Assembly: GCA_046155815.1 (NCBI GenBank)
Contig: JBJXFY010000245.1
Span: 1 to 8,363 of the forward strand
Reading direction: 5' to 3'
Origin: JBJXFY01 sp046155815
GTDB lineage: Bacteria > Verrucomicrobiota > Verrucomicrobiia > Limisphaerales > CAIMTB01
DNA length: 8,363 nucleotides
Position numbers and translations under genes: made by a program. The notes under the pieces were generated by a model that was not told where the DNA came from, made no database searches, and saw only the letters and a list, made by a program, of their open reading frames with translations. This document shows positions 1 through 8,363 of this stretch, in pieces; within the stretch, counting starts at the first letter, position 1; every line of letters starts with the position of its first letter.

Positions 1-78
1 CGAGCGGGTTGCGATGATGTTGCCGCAGGCGCAGCGGATTTCCGCCGCCTCGTATCGCGGATGGATGTCAGCCTTCAT
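1..78 (-). CDS. rpmE: Ribosomal protein L31 (bL31), N-terminal 26 residues; 3' end outside window
   Basis: Reading leftward from the ATG at 78-76 gives 26 codons, beginning MKADIHPRYEAAEIRCACGN and continuing to TRS at the window edge. This matches the conserved start of bacterial L31 (M-K-x-D-I-H-P-x-Y, then C-x-C-G-N and T-R-S), a protein of the 50S subunit. The cysteines at residues 16 and 18 are the first half of the four-cysteine zinc site of the zinc-binding (C+) form; the second pair should lie beyond the window. The start codon overlaps the stop of the upstream lipoprotein gene in an ATGA, and the sequence before it is pyrimidine-rich (CCTTTTT) without a Shine-Dalgarno, so translation may depend on coupling to the upstream gene. 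The family call is secure from the motif, although only about a third of the protein is visible. Confidence 0.93.
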   Translation of the reverse strand, partial: MKADIHPRYEAAEIRCACGNIIATRS

Positions 79-584
79 AAAAAGGAACGGCAGGTTATCG
101 GCAAACGCCCCGGTGACAAGGGGGGAAATCCGGCGCGGTCGGCTGATTCCATGACGCCGCCCATCTTCCTGTATTCCTGCTGGATCACCTCCAGCGAAGC
201 TTCCCAGCCGGCGTTGGTGGAGACCAGAAACCAGAGGGCTCCGGCCCCGCCGCTTGATGCGCCGCCGGTCGGCAGGAACGGCCGTTCAAGCTCGATCGGA
301 CCGCAGAAAACCGCGAACTGCCCCCCGTCCCCTGCCTGCACGTCGGCGAAGAGTCCGTCCCCGCGCCGCTGAACCACGCCCCTCAACTGCGCGGCCAGGT
401 CGCCGCCCACGAAAAAGGGCGTGCCCGGCTCCACCCGCGTGGAGAGCAGCCTGCCCGGGGCGTCGCCGTAGAAACCGAAATGCAGGTAGAGCGGAAGGGG
501 CTGGTGATCCGCCGTGCTGGGCGAGGCGCAGCCGGAGACGAGCGCGGCGCAAGCCAGGGCTCCAAGGAGACGGGCGGCCTTCAT
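75..584 (-). CDS. Small predicted lipoprotein of unknown function
   Basis: A 169-residue protein that I do not recognise. The N-terminus is a clear lipoprotein signal: basic start (MKAAR), hydrophobic stretch at about residues 6-16, then the lipobox V-S-G-C with the lipidated Cys at position 19. Ser at +3 gives no inner-membrane retention signal of the Asp+2 type, so the outer membrane is possible. The mature part alternates short hydrophobic stretches with Gly/Pro turns (for example LYLHFGFYGDAPG at 32-44 and FAVFCGPIELERPF at 90-103), suggesting a small beta-rich domain. A Gly/Ala/Ser linker lies at 107-116 and a probable helix around 127-142. The last 20 residues look unstructured and run into rpmE, overlapping its start by 4 bp. 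The gene begins 51 bp after the DUF1080 gene with no evident Shine-Dalgarno. A real gene is supported by the signal peptide and the tight coupling; its function is unknown. Confidence 0.75.
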   Translation of the reverse strand: MKAARLLGALACAALVSGCASPSTADHQPLPLYLHFGFYGDAPGRLLSTRVEPGTPFFVGGDLAAQLRGVVQRRGDGLFADVQAGDGGQFAVFCGPIELERPFLPTGGASSGGAGALWFLVSTNAGWEASLEVIQQEYRKMGGVMESADRAGFPPLSPGRLPITCRSFL

Positions 585-600
585 CCGTGGGTTGCAATCC

Positions 601-625
601 GGCGGGGCAGGCTGGAAAGCCCGCC
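601..625. other. Short inverted repeat between the DUF1080 and lipoprotein genes
   Basis: GGCGGG at 601-606 can pair with CCCGCC at 620-625, or alternatively GGCT at 610-613 with AGCC at 618-621 around GGAA. It occupies most of the 51-nt gap. Without a T-tract it is not a convincing terminator; it could be an RNA-processing or stability element, or simply a product of the base composition. Confidence 0.2.
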
Positions 626-635
626 CTCCGCGCCG

Positions 636-1397
636 TCACAGCCGCTTCGCCCGGATGTTCCGGTAGCGGACGTGGTGCTTCGTGTGGTCGCCGCCGCCGT
701 GGACCTGGAGGGCGATGTGGCCGGTGGCGGGATGCCGCACCTCCGTCTCCTGCCATTCCATGAACTTCACGCCGTTGATCCAGGTGAGGATCTTCGGCGG
801 GTTGCCGGTGATGCGGGCGCGCAACTCGTTCCACTGGCCGTGCCGCCAGAAGCTCGGCCACGCCTCAGGCAGCACCGGCAGCGCCACGGGCGGGTTGCCG
901 GTGGGCTTCGGGTCAATCTCCGTCACCTTCTCCCGGAAGCTGTAGTTGCGGACGTGCGGTTTGCCGCCCAGCCCCTCGCCGTAGAGGCCCATCAGGTTGC
1001 CGCCGGCGTGATAGTCAATCATCGCCTGCCACGCCTTGCCGTCCTCCGTGCTGCGCAGGAAGAGCCCGCTGTCCGGGCCGAAGTCGTTGTTCATCTCCAG
1101 CGCCACCTCGAAGTCGCCGAAGGTCTCCTCCGTAAGGATGATCCCGCCGTTGCCCGGGATGTCCTGCGTGCCGGTGATGGCCCCGTCCTCGACGACCCAC
1201 CGGCCGCCGGACTTGTTCCCGCTGGCGGCGCTGTGGCCGGTCTTGGGGCTGACGCGCCAGCCCGCGAGGTCGCGGCCATTGAAGAGAGTGGTCCAGCCGG
1301 CGGCTTCGGCAGCGTGGACGCGGCGAAAGACGGCGAGGCCCGCGGCGGCGAGCGTGGCGCGGGCCAGGAAAGTGCGGCGGCTTGGAAAAGAGTTCAT
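636..1397 (-). CDS. Tat-exported DUF1080 (3-keto-disaccharide hydrolase family) protein
   Basis: A 253-residue secreted protein of the DUF1080 family. This family has a concanavalin-like beta-sandwich fold, is abundant in Verrucomicrobia and Planctomycetes, and includes members that cleave 3-keto-glycosides. The N-terminus has a twin-arginine signal (S6-R-R-T-F-L) with a hydrophobic stretch at 13-24 and likely cleavage near VHA at 28-30, so export folded through Tat is expected. Family landmarks appear in order: W35-TTLFNGRDLAGW at 35-47, DGAITG at 71-76, FGDFEVALEMN at 93-103, PDSGLFLRS at 108-116, the QAMIDYH segment at 124-130, QWNELRARITGN at 188-199, and the closing HIALQVHGGG plus YRNIRAKRL at 227-253. 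Length is normal for the family. It lies 37 bp downstream of a cytidylate kinase gene with which it shares no obvious function. A weak AAGG lies about 10 nt upstream of the start. The family is firm; the substrate is not known. Confidence 0.9.
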   Translation of the reverse strand: MNSFPSRRTFLARATLAAAGLAVFRRVHAAEAAGWTTLFNGRDLAGWRVSPKTGHSAASGNKSGGRWVVEDGAITGTQDIPGNGGIILTEETFGDFEVALEMNNDFGPDSGLFLRSTEDGKAWQAMIDYHAGGNLMGLYGEGLGGKPHVRNYSFREKVTEIDPKPTGNPPVALPVLPEAWPSFWRHGQWNELRARITGNPPKILTWINGVKFMEWQETEVRHPATGHIALQVHGGGDHTKHHVRYRNIRAKRL

Positions 1398-1434
1398 GGC
1401 GACGCGCCTTGGATGCGCGGCCCGGAGGAATTCT

Positions 1435-2076
1435 TCAAGCGCCCGCCCGCACCGCGGCCACGATGCCGGCGACCACCTCCGCCGCGGCGAGCCGCGACGT
1501 GTCGAGCACCACGACGCCGAGGCCGGGCATGAGGGGAGCGGCGGCGCGCTGGCTGTCGCGGCGGTCGCGCTCGGCGAGGTTGTCGGCCACGCCCTCCGCG
1601 GCGCGGCGGCGGCGACGCTCCTCGGGGGAGGCGTCGAGCCAGAACTTGAACGCCGCGTCCGGGAACACGTTCGTCCCGATGTCGCGGCCCTCCATCACGA
1701 GGTCGCCGAGCGCGGCGCAGGACTGCTGCGTCCGCTTCATCCATGCGCGCACGGCGGGCACCACGGCGACCTTGGACGCGGCGGCGGCGGTTTCCCGCGT
1801 GCGCAGCTCGGCCCGCGGTGCGTAGCCGTCCACCAGCAGCACGACCTCGCGCGGCTCGCCCTCGGCGATGTGCAGGCGCGTCTTCCAGCGGCGACAGACG
1901 GCGGCGATGGCCTTCGGGTCGTCGAGATCGGTGCCGAGCTGGCGGCAGCGCCAGGCGAGGGCGCGGTACATCGCGCCGGTGTCCACGTAGAGGAAGTCGA
2001 GCGCAAGGGCCACGCCGCGCGCGGCGGTGCTCTTGCCGCTGGCGCTCGGGCCGTCAATGGCGATCACCACCGCCAT
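1435..2076 (-). CDS. cmk: Cytidylate kinase, second of a tandem pair
   Basis: A 213-residue (d)CMP kinase that transfers phosphate from ATP to CMP or dCMP in the cytosol, supplying CDP/dCDP. Visible motifs are the P-loop G9-PSASGKST at 9-17, the CMP-binding VDTGAMYR at 31-38, the ELRTRE...ASKVA...VR segment at 90-110 typical of the Cmk NMP-binding insert, GRDIGT at 130-135 followed by VFPDAAFKF, an Arg-rich LID at 154-158, and R170-D-R-R-D-S-Q-R177. The Arg/Asp/Arg of this last motif correspond to the CMP-contacting Arg181, Asp185 and Arg188 of the E. coli enzyme. Length is a little short of the usual 220-230 residues, with short loops. The start is the ATG 4 bp after the stop of the upstream cmk, so the two are almost certainly co-transcribed. 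All key residues look intact. Which paralogue supplies the essential activity cannot be decided from sequence. Confidence 0.9.
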   Translation of the reverse strand: MAVVIAIDGPSASGKSTAARGVALALDFLYVDTGAMYRALAWRCRQLGTDLDDPKAIAAVCRRWKTRLHIAEGEPREVVLLVDGYAPRAELRTRETAAAASKVAVVPAVRAWMKRTQQSCAALGDLVMEGRDIGTNVFPDAAFKFWLDASPEERRRRRAAEGVADNLAERDRRDSQRAAAPLMPGLGVVVLDTSRLAAAEVVAGIVAAVRAGA

Positions 2077-2080
2077 GCGG

Positions 2081-2761
2081 TCACAGCCCGTGCTCGCGGC
2101 GCAGGCGCTCGATCTCGGTCAGCATGAACTCGACCGTGACCGCCGGGCTCTCGTGCGAGTTGTCAATCTGGATGGCGTCCACCGCCGGCACCATCGGCGC
2201 GAACTGCCGCTTCCGGTCCAGCTCATTGCGGCGGTCGGTGTCGTCGTCCGCGCCCTCCGCGCGTCGGCGCTGGCGCGCCACGTCGGCGCTGGCGGTGATG
2301 AAGAACTTGAAGGGCGTCTCGGGAAACACCTGCGTGCCGATGTCGCGGCCGTCCATGACGAGGCTGCCGAACTCGAGGCAGCGCCGCTGCAGGCGCACCA
2401 GCGGCACCCGCACGCCCACGAGCGGCGAGACGTGCGCGACAGTGTTCGACACCTCCGGGCCGCGGATTTCCTTCTCGGGAAAATGGCCGCCGACCGTCAG
2501 CCGGATGGCGGCGTCGACCACCTCAAGCTGCGGTTCCCAGGTGGCGACGGCGGCGATCACCCGCTCGCGCTCCTCGTGGTTGAGGCCGTGCTCCGGGGCG
2601 ACGCGGATCAATTTCAGCTCCAGGCAATGCCAGGTCAGGGTCCGGTACATGGCACCGGTGTCCACGAAGAGGCAGGCGAGGCGGCGGGCCAGTTCGCGGC
2701 CGCAGGTGCCCTTGCCGGTGGCGCTGGGTCCGTCGAGGGCGATGACAAAGCGGTCGAGCAT
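2081..2761 (-). CDS. cmk: Cytidylate kinase, first of a tandem pair
   Basis: A 226-residue (d)CMP kinase, the usual family length. It carries the P-loop G11-PSATGKGT at 11-19, VDTGAMYR at 33-40, EIRGPEVSNTVAHVSP at 98-113 (the canonical Cmk IR-x-PEVS segment), VR and LQRRC at 122-128, GRDIGT at 138-143 then VFPETPFKF, an RQRRRAEG LID at 163-170, and R178-N-E-L-D-R-K-R185. In this last motif the second residue of the usual R-D-x-x-D-x-x-R is Asn, but the Arg, Asp and Arg equivalent to the E. coli CMP contacts are kept. The open frame runs far upstream, but the ATG at 2761 starts the protein 10 residues before the P-loop, as in known Cmk; the longer frame codes Arg/Ala-rich junk. The gene follows the transporter after 83 nt and precedes its paralogue by 4 bp. 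The two copies differ clearly across their length, so this is an old duplication or separate acquisition, not a recent copy. Confidence 0.9.
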   Translation of the reverse strand: MLDRFVIALDGPSATGKGTCGRELARRLACLFVDTGAMYRTLTWHCLELKLIRVAPEHGLNHEERERVIAAVATWEPQLEVVDAAIRLTVGGHFPEKEIRGPEVSNTVAHVSPLVGVRVPLVRLQRRCLEFGSLVMDGRDIGTQVFPETPFKFFITASADVARQRRRAEGADDDTDRRNELDRKRQFAPMVPAVDAIQIDNSHESPAVTVEFMLTEIERLRREHGL

Positions 2762-2844
2762 GACGCGGGCAAAGCGTGCGAAACGAACGGCGCGGCGCAA
2801 GACGGGAAAAGGGCGTGGCGGCGGCGCCCCCGCCGTCGCCAAGG

Positions 2845-3756
2845 TCACCCGGGCGGCGGCGAGTCTTCGGTCACACCCGCCCCGCGGCTCCCCGTCAGCC
2901 CCAGCACCAGCCCGGCGGCGATGATGCCCGCGCCCACGAAATGGCCCGCGTGCAGCGGTGCCTTCGCCCACGCCCACGCGAGCCCCGCGCTGATGACCGG
3001 CTGCAGGTAGATCGTCATGGCCGCCACGCTCACCGGCAGGTGCCGGATCACCACGTACCAGACGCCGTAGCCGACCGCCGTGCCGATGATGCCGAGCACC
3101 GCCAGCGCGGCCCAGCCGGCCCCGGGCAGCGCGGCGATGGCGCGGGAAAGTTCGCCCGCGCGCGGCACGGCGAGCAGGAGGTTGCCCAGCGTGCCGGCGA
3201 TGAGCGCGACGCCGACCATCTTCGGCACGCCCCAACGGTCGGCCACGGGCTTGCCGACCACCGTCCACACCGCCTCGCCGACGAACGAAAGGACAAAGAG
3301 GAGATTGCCGACGAAGGACAGGCCGGGGGCGGCCCAGCCGTTCCAGACCGACATCACGACGACCCCGAGCATGGCCACGGCAAAGCCGGCCCAGCGCCGG
3401 CGCGGAACCTTTTCATGCAGGAACAGCGCCGCGCCGAGCGACGTGATGAACGGATCGAGCGCCAGCAGCACCGAGGCGTCCGAGGCGCGGCCCATTTGCA
3501 CGCCCGCCGCCTGCAGCCGGTGCCCGACGGTGAAGACGACCAGCCCCATGATGACGGCACGGAGCAGGTCGCGCCCGCGCGGCAGCGCGCCCGGCAGCCA
3601 CGGCCAGACCACCAGCAGCGCGGCGGCCCCGAGGCCGAAGCGCAGCAGCACGATGCCCAGCGGCGGCAGGAAGGGCTGCAACACGGCGGCGACCGAAGGC
3701 GCGGAGGCCCAGACGAAGTTGAGCGCGATGAGGGCGGCGAAGCTGGCGGAACGCAT
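2845..3756 (-). CDS. EamA/DMT-family 10-TM transporter
   Basis: A 303-residue inner-membrane protein of the drug/metabolite transporter superfamily (EamA, RhaT-like), whose members move small metabolites, often as exporters. About ten hydrophobic segments are visible, roughly at 7-27, 34-52, 65-82, 92-113, 122-139, 145-166, 178-198, 212-236, 240-262 and 270-288, forming the two tandem EamA repeats (about 6-137 and 145-288). Typical family stretches are LLRFGLGAAALL at 37-48, ASVLLALDPFITSLGAALFLHEK at 94-116 and its counterpart AAMTIYLQPVISAGLAWAW at 245-263. The second-repeat stretch has Lys where a Glu is often found (WAKAPLH). The ATG at 3756 is chosen because it directly precedes the first membrane segment; the frame continues upstream only as low-complexity Arg/Pro sequence. 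It lies 131 nt after secA and 83 nt before cmk. Substrate unknown. Confidence 0.88.
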   Translation of the reverse strand: MRSASFAALIALNFVWASAPSVAAVLQPFLPPLGIVLLRFGLGAAALLVVWPWLPGALPRGRDLLRAVIMGLVVFTVGHRLQAAGVQMGRASDASVLLALDPFITSLGAALFLHEKVPRRRWAGFAVAMLGVVVMSVWNGWAAPGLSFVGNLLFVLSFVGEAVWTVVGKPVADRWGVPKMVGVALIAGTLGNLLLAVPRAGELSRAIAALPGAGWAALAVLGIIGTAVGYGVWYVVIRHLPVSVAAMTIYLQPVISAGLAWAWAKAPLHAGHFVGAGIIAAGLVLGLTGSRGAGVTEDSPPPG

Positions 3757-3807
3757 GCGGGCGCAGGGCGGGCGGTGGCGGGCGGGGTGGGGGCAAGCGG
3801 GGCGGAT

Positions 3808-3840
3808 GCGGCCGGGGGCGCGGCTCCGATCGCGGGCCGC
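3808..3840 (-). terminator. Possible GC-rich stem-loop between secA and the transporter gene
   Basis: GCGGCC at 3808-3813 and GGCCGC at 3835-3840 are perfect inverted arms, with a possible inner GCG/CGC pairing at 3818-3820 and 3831-3833. The structure lies about 50 nt after the secA stop in a 131-nt gap. There is no T-tract, so intrinsic termination is doubtful. A second small stem, CGGAG with CTCCG at 3865-3869 and 3877-3881, lies closer to the stop. Confidence 0.2.
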
Positions 3841-3887
3841 CGCCAGAGGACCACCATGCTGGGTCGGAGGCCGGCGCTCCGCGGGCG

Positions 3888-6974
<3,087 letters not shown>

Positions 6975-6980
6975 GGGTGA

Positions 6981-6998
6981 AGCCCCGGTCTTGGGGCC
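6981..6998 (-). promoter_or_regulatory. Hairpin in the secA leader, just before the start codon
   Basis: In the minus-strand transcript GCCCC (6997-6993) and GGGGC (6986-6982) can pair around the 6-nt loop AAGACC, with one further G-U pair outside. The stem ends 7-8 nt before the secA ATG, where a ribosome would bind. If the nearby candidate promoter is right, the hairpin sits at the 5' end of the mRNA. It could affect translation or mRNA stability. The stem is short and GC-rich, so chance is a real alternative. Confidence 0.35.
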
Positions 6999-7002
6999 GA
7001 TG

Positions 7003-7030
7003 AAACTAGGCAGCGGGTGGGGCGCGTCAA
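7003..7030 (-). promoter_or_regulatory. Candidate sigma-70 promoter for secA
   Basis: On the minus strand, TTGACG (7030-7025, five of six matches to the -35 consensus) is followed after 16 nt by TAGTTT (7008-7003), which keeps the T1, A2 and T6 positions of the -10 box. Transcription would start near 6996, about 20 nt before the secA ATG. This is the best match by eye in the 160-nt divergent region, but the -10 is imperfect and the housekeeping sigma preference of this organism is assumed. Confidence 0.4.
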
Positions 7031-7068
7031 AAGGATTGTCCCGGCGCGGCGACGGCGGAAATCCGGGC

Positions 7069-7096
7069 TTGGCACCGGCAACGGGAACCCTTATCC
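7069..7096 (+). promoter_or_regulatory. Weak candidate promoter for the PEP-CTERM protease gene
   Basis: TTGGCA at 7069-7074 (five of six to the -35 consensus) and TTATCC at 7091-7096 (three of six to the -10) are separated by 16 nt, leaving a leader of about 30 nt before the ATG at 7135. The -10 match is poor, so this is only the most plausible placement in the region. Confidence 0.25.
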
Positions 7097-7114
7097 CACC
7101 GGAACCCGATTGTA

Positions 7115-7135
7115 ACACCTCACCCAGACACCTCA
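7115..7135 (+). repeat. 8-bp direct repeat ACACCTCA, 13-bp period
   Basis: ACACCTCA occurs at 7115-7122 and again at 7128-7135, the second copy running into the A of the protease start codon. The repeat replaces any Shine-Dalgarno; CACCTC resembles the anti-Shine-Dalgarno itself and not its complement. It may be an operator half-site pair or chance. Confidence 0.35.
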
Positions 7136-8325
7136 TGCATACGCGCATCCTCGCGGCCGCGGCCGCGCTCACTTCCCTGGCTCCCGGCCTTCTCGCACAA
7201 GTCACCCTGCCCCTGTCCGACGGGGGCTCGCTGCCTGACGCCATCCACATGTCCGGCTGCGTCTGTGGCGCCCATGGCGGAACGATGGTCCGGGAATGGC
7301 TTTACGGCGGTCAGGCGACGTTGGCGGCCGGCGACGCGCTGCGCGAGCCGGTTACGCACAGCGGCTTCAACATCGTCATCAGCCCCGGGGCCGGCCTGAA
7401 CGCCAACCCGACGGCGCTCGCGGCCTTCAACGCCGCCGCCTCCCAGTGGGAGGCGCTCTTCAGCGACCCGGTCACAGTCACGATCAACGCCGACCTCGCC
7501 CCGCTCGGGCCGGGCATCATCGGCTCTGCCAGTTCAACCATCCTGACGGCCGGCTACGGTGCCATCCGGGGCCAGTTGGTCGCCGACAACGTCGGCTCGG
7601 TCACCGCCGCCGTGACGGGTGCCCTCCCGTTGGCCGGCTTAGGCGTCACGGCCCCGGCGGCCGTCACCAGTGTGCTGCCGGCCTTCACCCCGGCCAACGC
7701 CAAGGCCCTTGGTTTCGGCACCGGCGCCGGTGCGGACTCCTCCATCACGTTCAGCACCGCCTTCGGCTTCGACTATGACAACTCGGACGGCGTCGGCGCG
7801 GGCCTCACGGACTTCCAGACGGTGGCGCTGCACGAAATCGGCCACGCCCTCGGCTTCACTTCCGGCGTGGATTTTGTGGACGGGCTGCTCGCCTCGGCCA
7901 GTTCCGGCGCGGTGCCGGTCATGACGCTGGATTTCTTCCGCTTTGGCTCGACCGCCAATCCGGCGTCGCTCGGCGATTTCAGCAGCTTCGCCCGCAACCT
8001 CACCACCGGCGGCACCACGCACACGGACCTCATCAACGCCGCCCGCGGCTCCGGCCCGGAATACTTCATGTCCACCGGCCGCCAGACCGGCGACGGCCGC
8101 CAAGCCAGCCACTGGAAGGACAACGACCTTTCCGGTTCGCTCATCGGCGTCATGGATCCCACGCTGGGCGCAGGACAAGTCTCCCCCATCACCGCCGCCG
8201 ACCTGAACGCTTTCGACGTCATCGGCTGGAACGTCGTCCCCGAGCCCGGCGAGTACGCCGCCGCCTTCGGTGTGGCCGCCCTCGGTTTTGCCGTGTGGCG
8301 CCGTCGCGGTGCCCGCCGCGCCTGA
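7135..8325 (+). CDS. Secreted HEXXH metalloprotease with PEP-CTERM tail
   Basis: A 396-residue predicted exported protein. A Sec signal peptide spans about residues 1-21 (MHTRIL, hydrophobic Ala/Leu stretch, cleavage after GLLA). The central region contains the zinc-protease motif H233-EIGH237-ALG240, with an Asp-rich FDYDNSDGVG at 212-221 that may bind calcium. Downstream come ASHWKDN at 324-330, a Met-turn-like IGVMDPTL at 337-344 and ITAADLNAFDVIGW at 352-365, an arrangement I associate with the family of PEP-CTERM-linked metalloproteases (NF038122-like; recalled, not searched). The C-terminus is a PEP-CTERM sorting signal: VPEP at 368-371, a hydrophobic helix at about 375-388 and the basic tail WRRRGARRA. 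Such tails are recognised and cut by exosortase. The ATG at 7135 is chosen because the signal peptide follows it directly; the longer frame lies antisense to secA. The only two cysteines are C42 and C44. Substrate unknown. Confidence 0.85.
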   Translation: MHTRILAAAAALTSLAPGLLAQVTLPLSDGGSLPDAIHMSGCVCGAHGGTMVREWLYGGQATLAAGDALREPVTHSGFNIVISPGAGLNANPTALAAFNAAASQWEALFSDPVTVTINADLAPLGPGIIGSASSTILTAGYGAIRGQLVADNVGSVTAAVTGALPLAGLGVTAPAAVTSVLPAFTPANAKALGFGTGAGADSSITFSTAFGFDYDNSDGVGAGLTDFQTVALHEIGHALGFTSGVDFVDGLLASASSGAVPVMTLDFFRFGSTANPASLGDFSSFARNLTTGGTTHTDLINAARGSGPEYFMSTGRQTGDGRQASHWKDNDLSGSLIGVMDPTLGAGQVSPITAADLNAFDVIGWNVVPEPGEYAAAFGVAALGFAVWRRRGARRA

Positions 8326-8363
8326 AGACCGGACCGCACTTTGACGGCCGCCCGCGAAAACCG

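Noticed and set aside
94..119. Possible internal promoter for rpmE (TTGTCA ... GATAAC on the minus strand)
   Set aside because: Both boxes match moderately, but the spacing is only 14 nt, too short for a normal sigma-70 promoter.
480..1532. A 350-codon plus-strand open frame across the DUF1080 and lipoprotein genes
   Set aside because: It runs antisense to two well-supported genes and ends in Arg/Pro low-complexity sequence; no recognisable domain.
2762..3268. Upstream extension of the first cmk frame into the transporter gene
   Set aside because: The sequence is Arg/Gly-rich antisense-like filler out of frame with the transporter; Cmk proteins start about 10 residues before the P-loop, as at 2761.
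6975..7250. Upstream extension of the secA frame to 7250
   Set aside because: It would overlap the divergent protease signal peptide; the SecA family N-terminus begins at the ATG at 6974.
8326..8363. Terminator after the protease gene
   Set aside because: The remaining 38 nt show no stem-loop followed by a T-tract; any terminator would lie beyond the window.

Overview
This is a GC-rich bacterial chromosomal segment with tightly packed genes. My best guess is the phylum Verrucomicrobiota, possibly an Opitutaceae relative. The guess rests on the mix of a PEP-CTERM-tailed secreted protease, a Tat-exported DUF1080 (3-keto-disaccharide hydrolase family) protein, a large SecA with a Cys-type motif VI and a CC-ending zinc tail, and the near absence of Shine-Dalgarno sequences. 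No single marker in the window proves this placement.

Layout: seven genes run leftward on the minus strand, in transcription order secA (6974 to 3888), an EamA-type 10-TM transporter (3756 to 2845), a first cytidylate kinase (2761 to 2081), a second cytidylate kinase (2076 to 1435), a DUF1080 protein (1397 to 636), a small orphan lipoprotein (584 to 75) and the 5' part of rpmE for ribosomal protein L31 (78 to 1, cut by the window edge). The last two overlap by 4 bp (ATGA), and the two kinases are separated by 4 bp. Divergent from secA, across a 160-nt intergenic region, a metalloprotease gene with a signal peptide, an HEXXH site and a PEP-CTERM tail reads rightward (7135 to 8325). No intergenic stretch exceeds 160 nt, and I see no rRNA, tRNA, CRISPR array, insertion sequence or phage remnant.

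Functionally this is mostly housekeeping: protein export (SecA), pyrimidine nucleotide supply (two Cmk paralogues) and a ribosomal protein. Interspersed are envelope or secreted products: a drug/metabolite-type transporter, a Tat-secreted carbohydrate-family protein, a lipoprotein and a PEP-CTERM protease. The protease and lipoprotein would need Sec export, and the DUF1080 protein Tat export, but nothing here shows a dedicated shared pathway. I did not find a convincing new multigene system. The best second-look items are the tandem pair of apparently intact cmk genes, the orphan lipoprotein coupled to rpmE, the protease with a Ser at the third metzincin zinc position and a lone N-terminal CxC pair, a hairpin in the secA leader, and the general lack of Shine-Dalgarno sequences. 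Almost all other long open frames are antisense or frame shadows produced by the high GC content.
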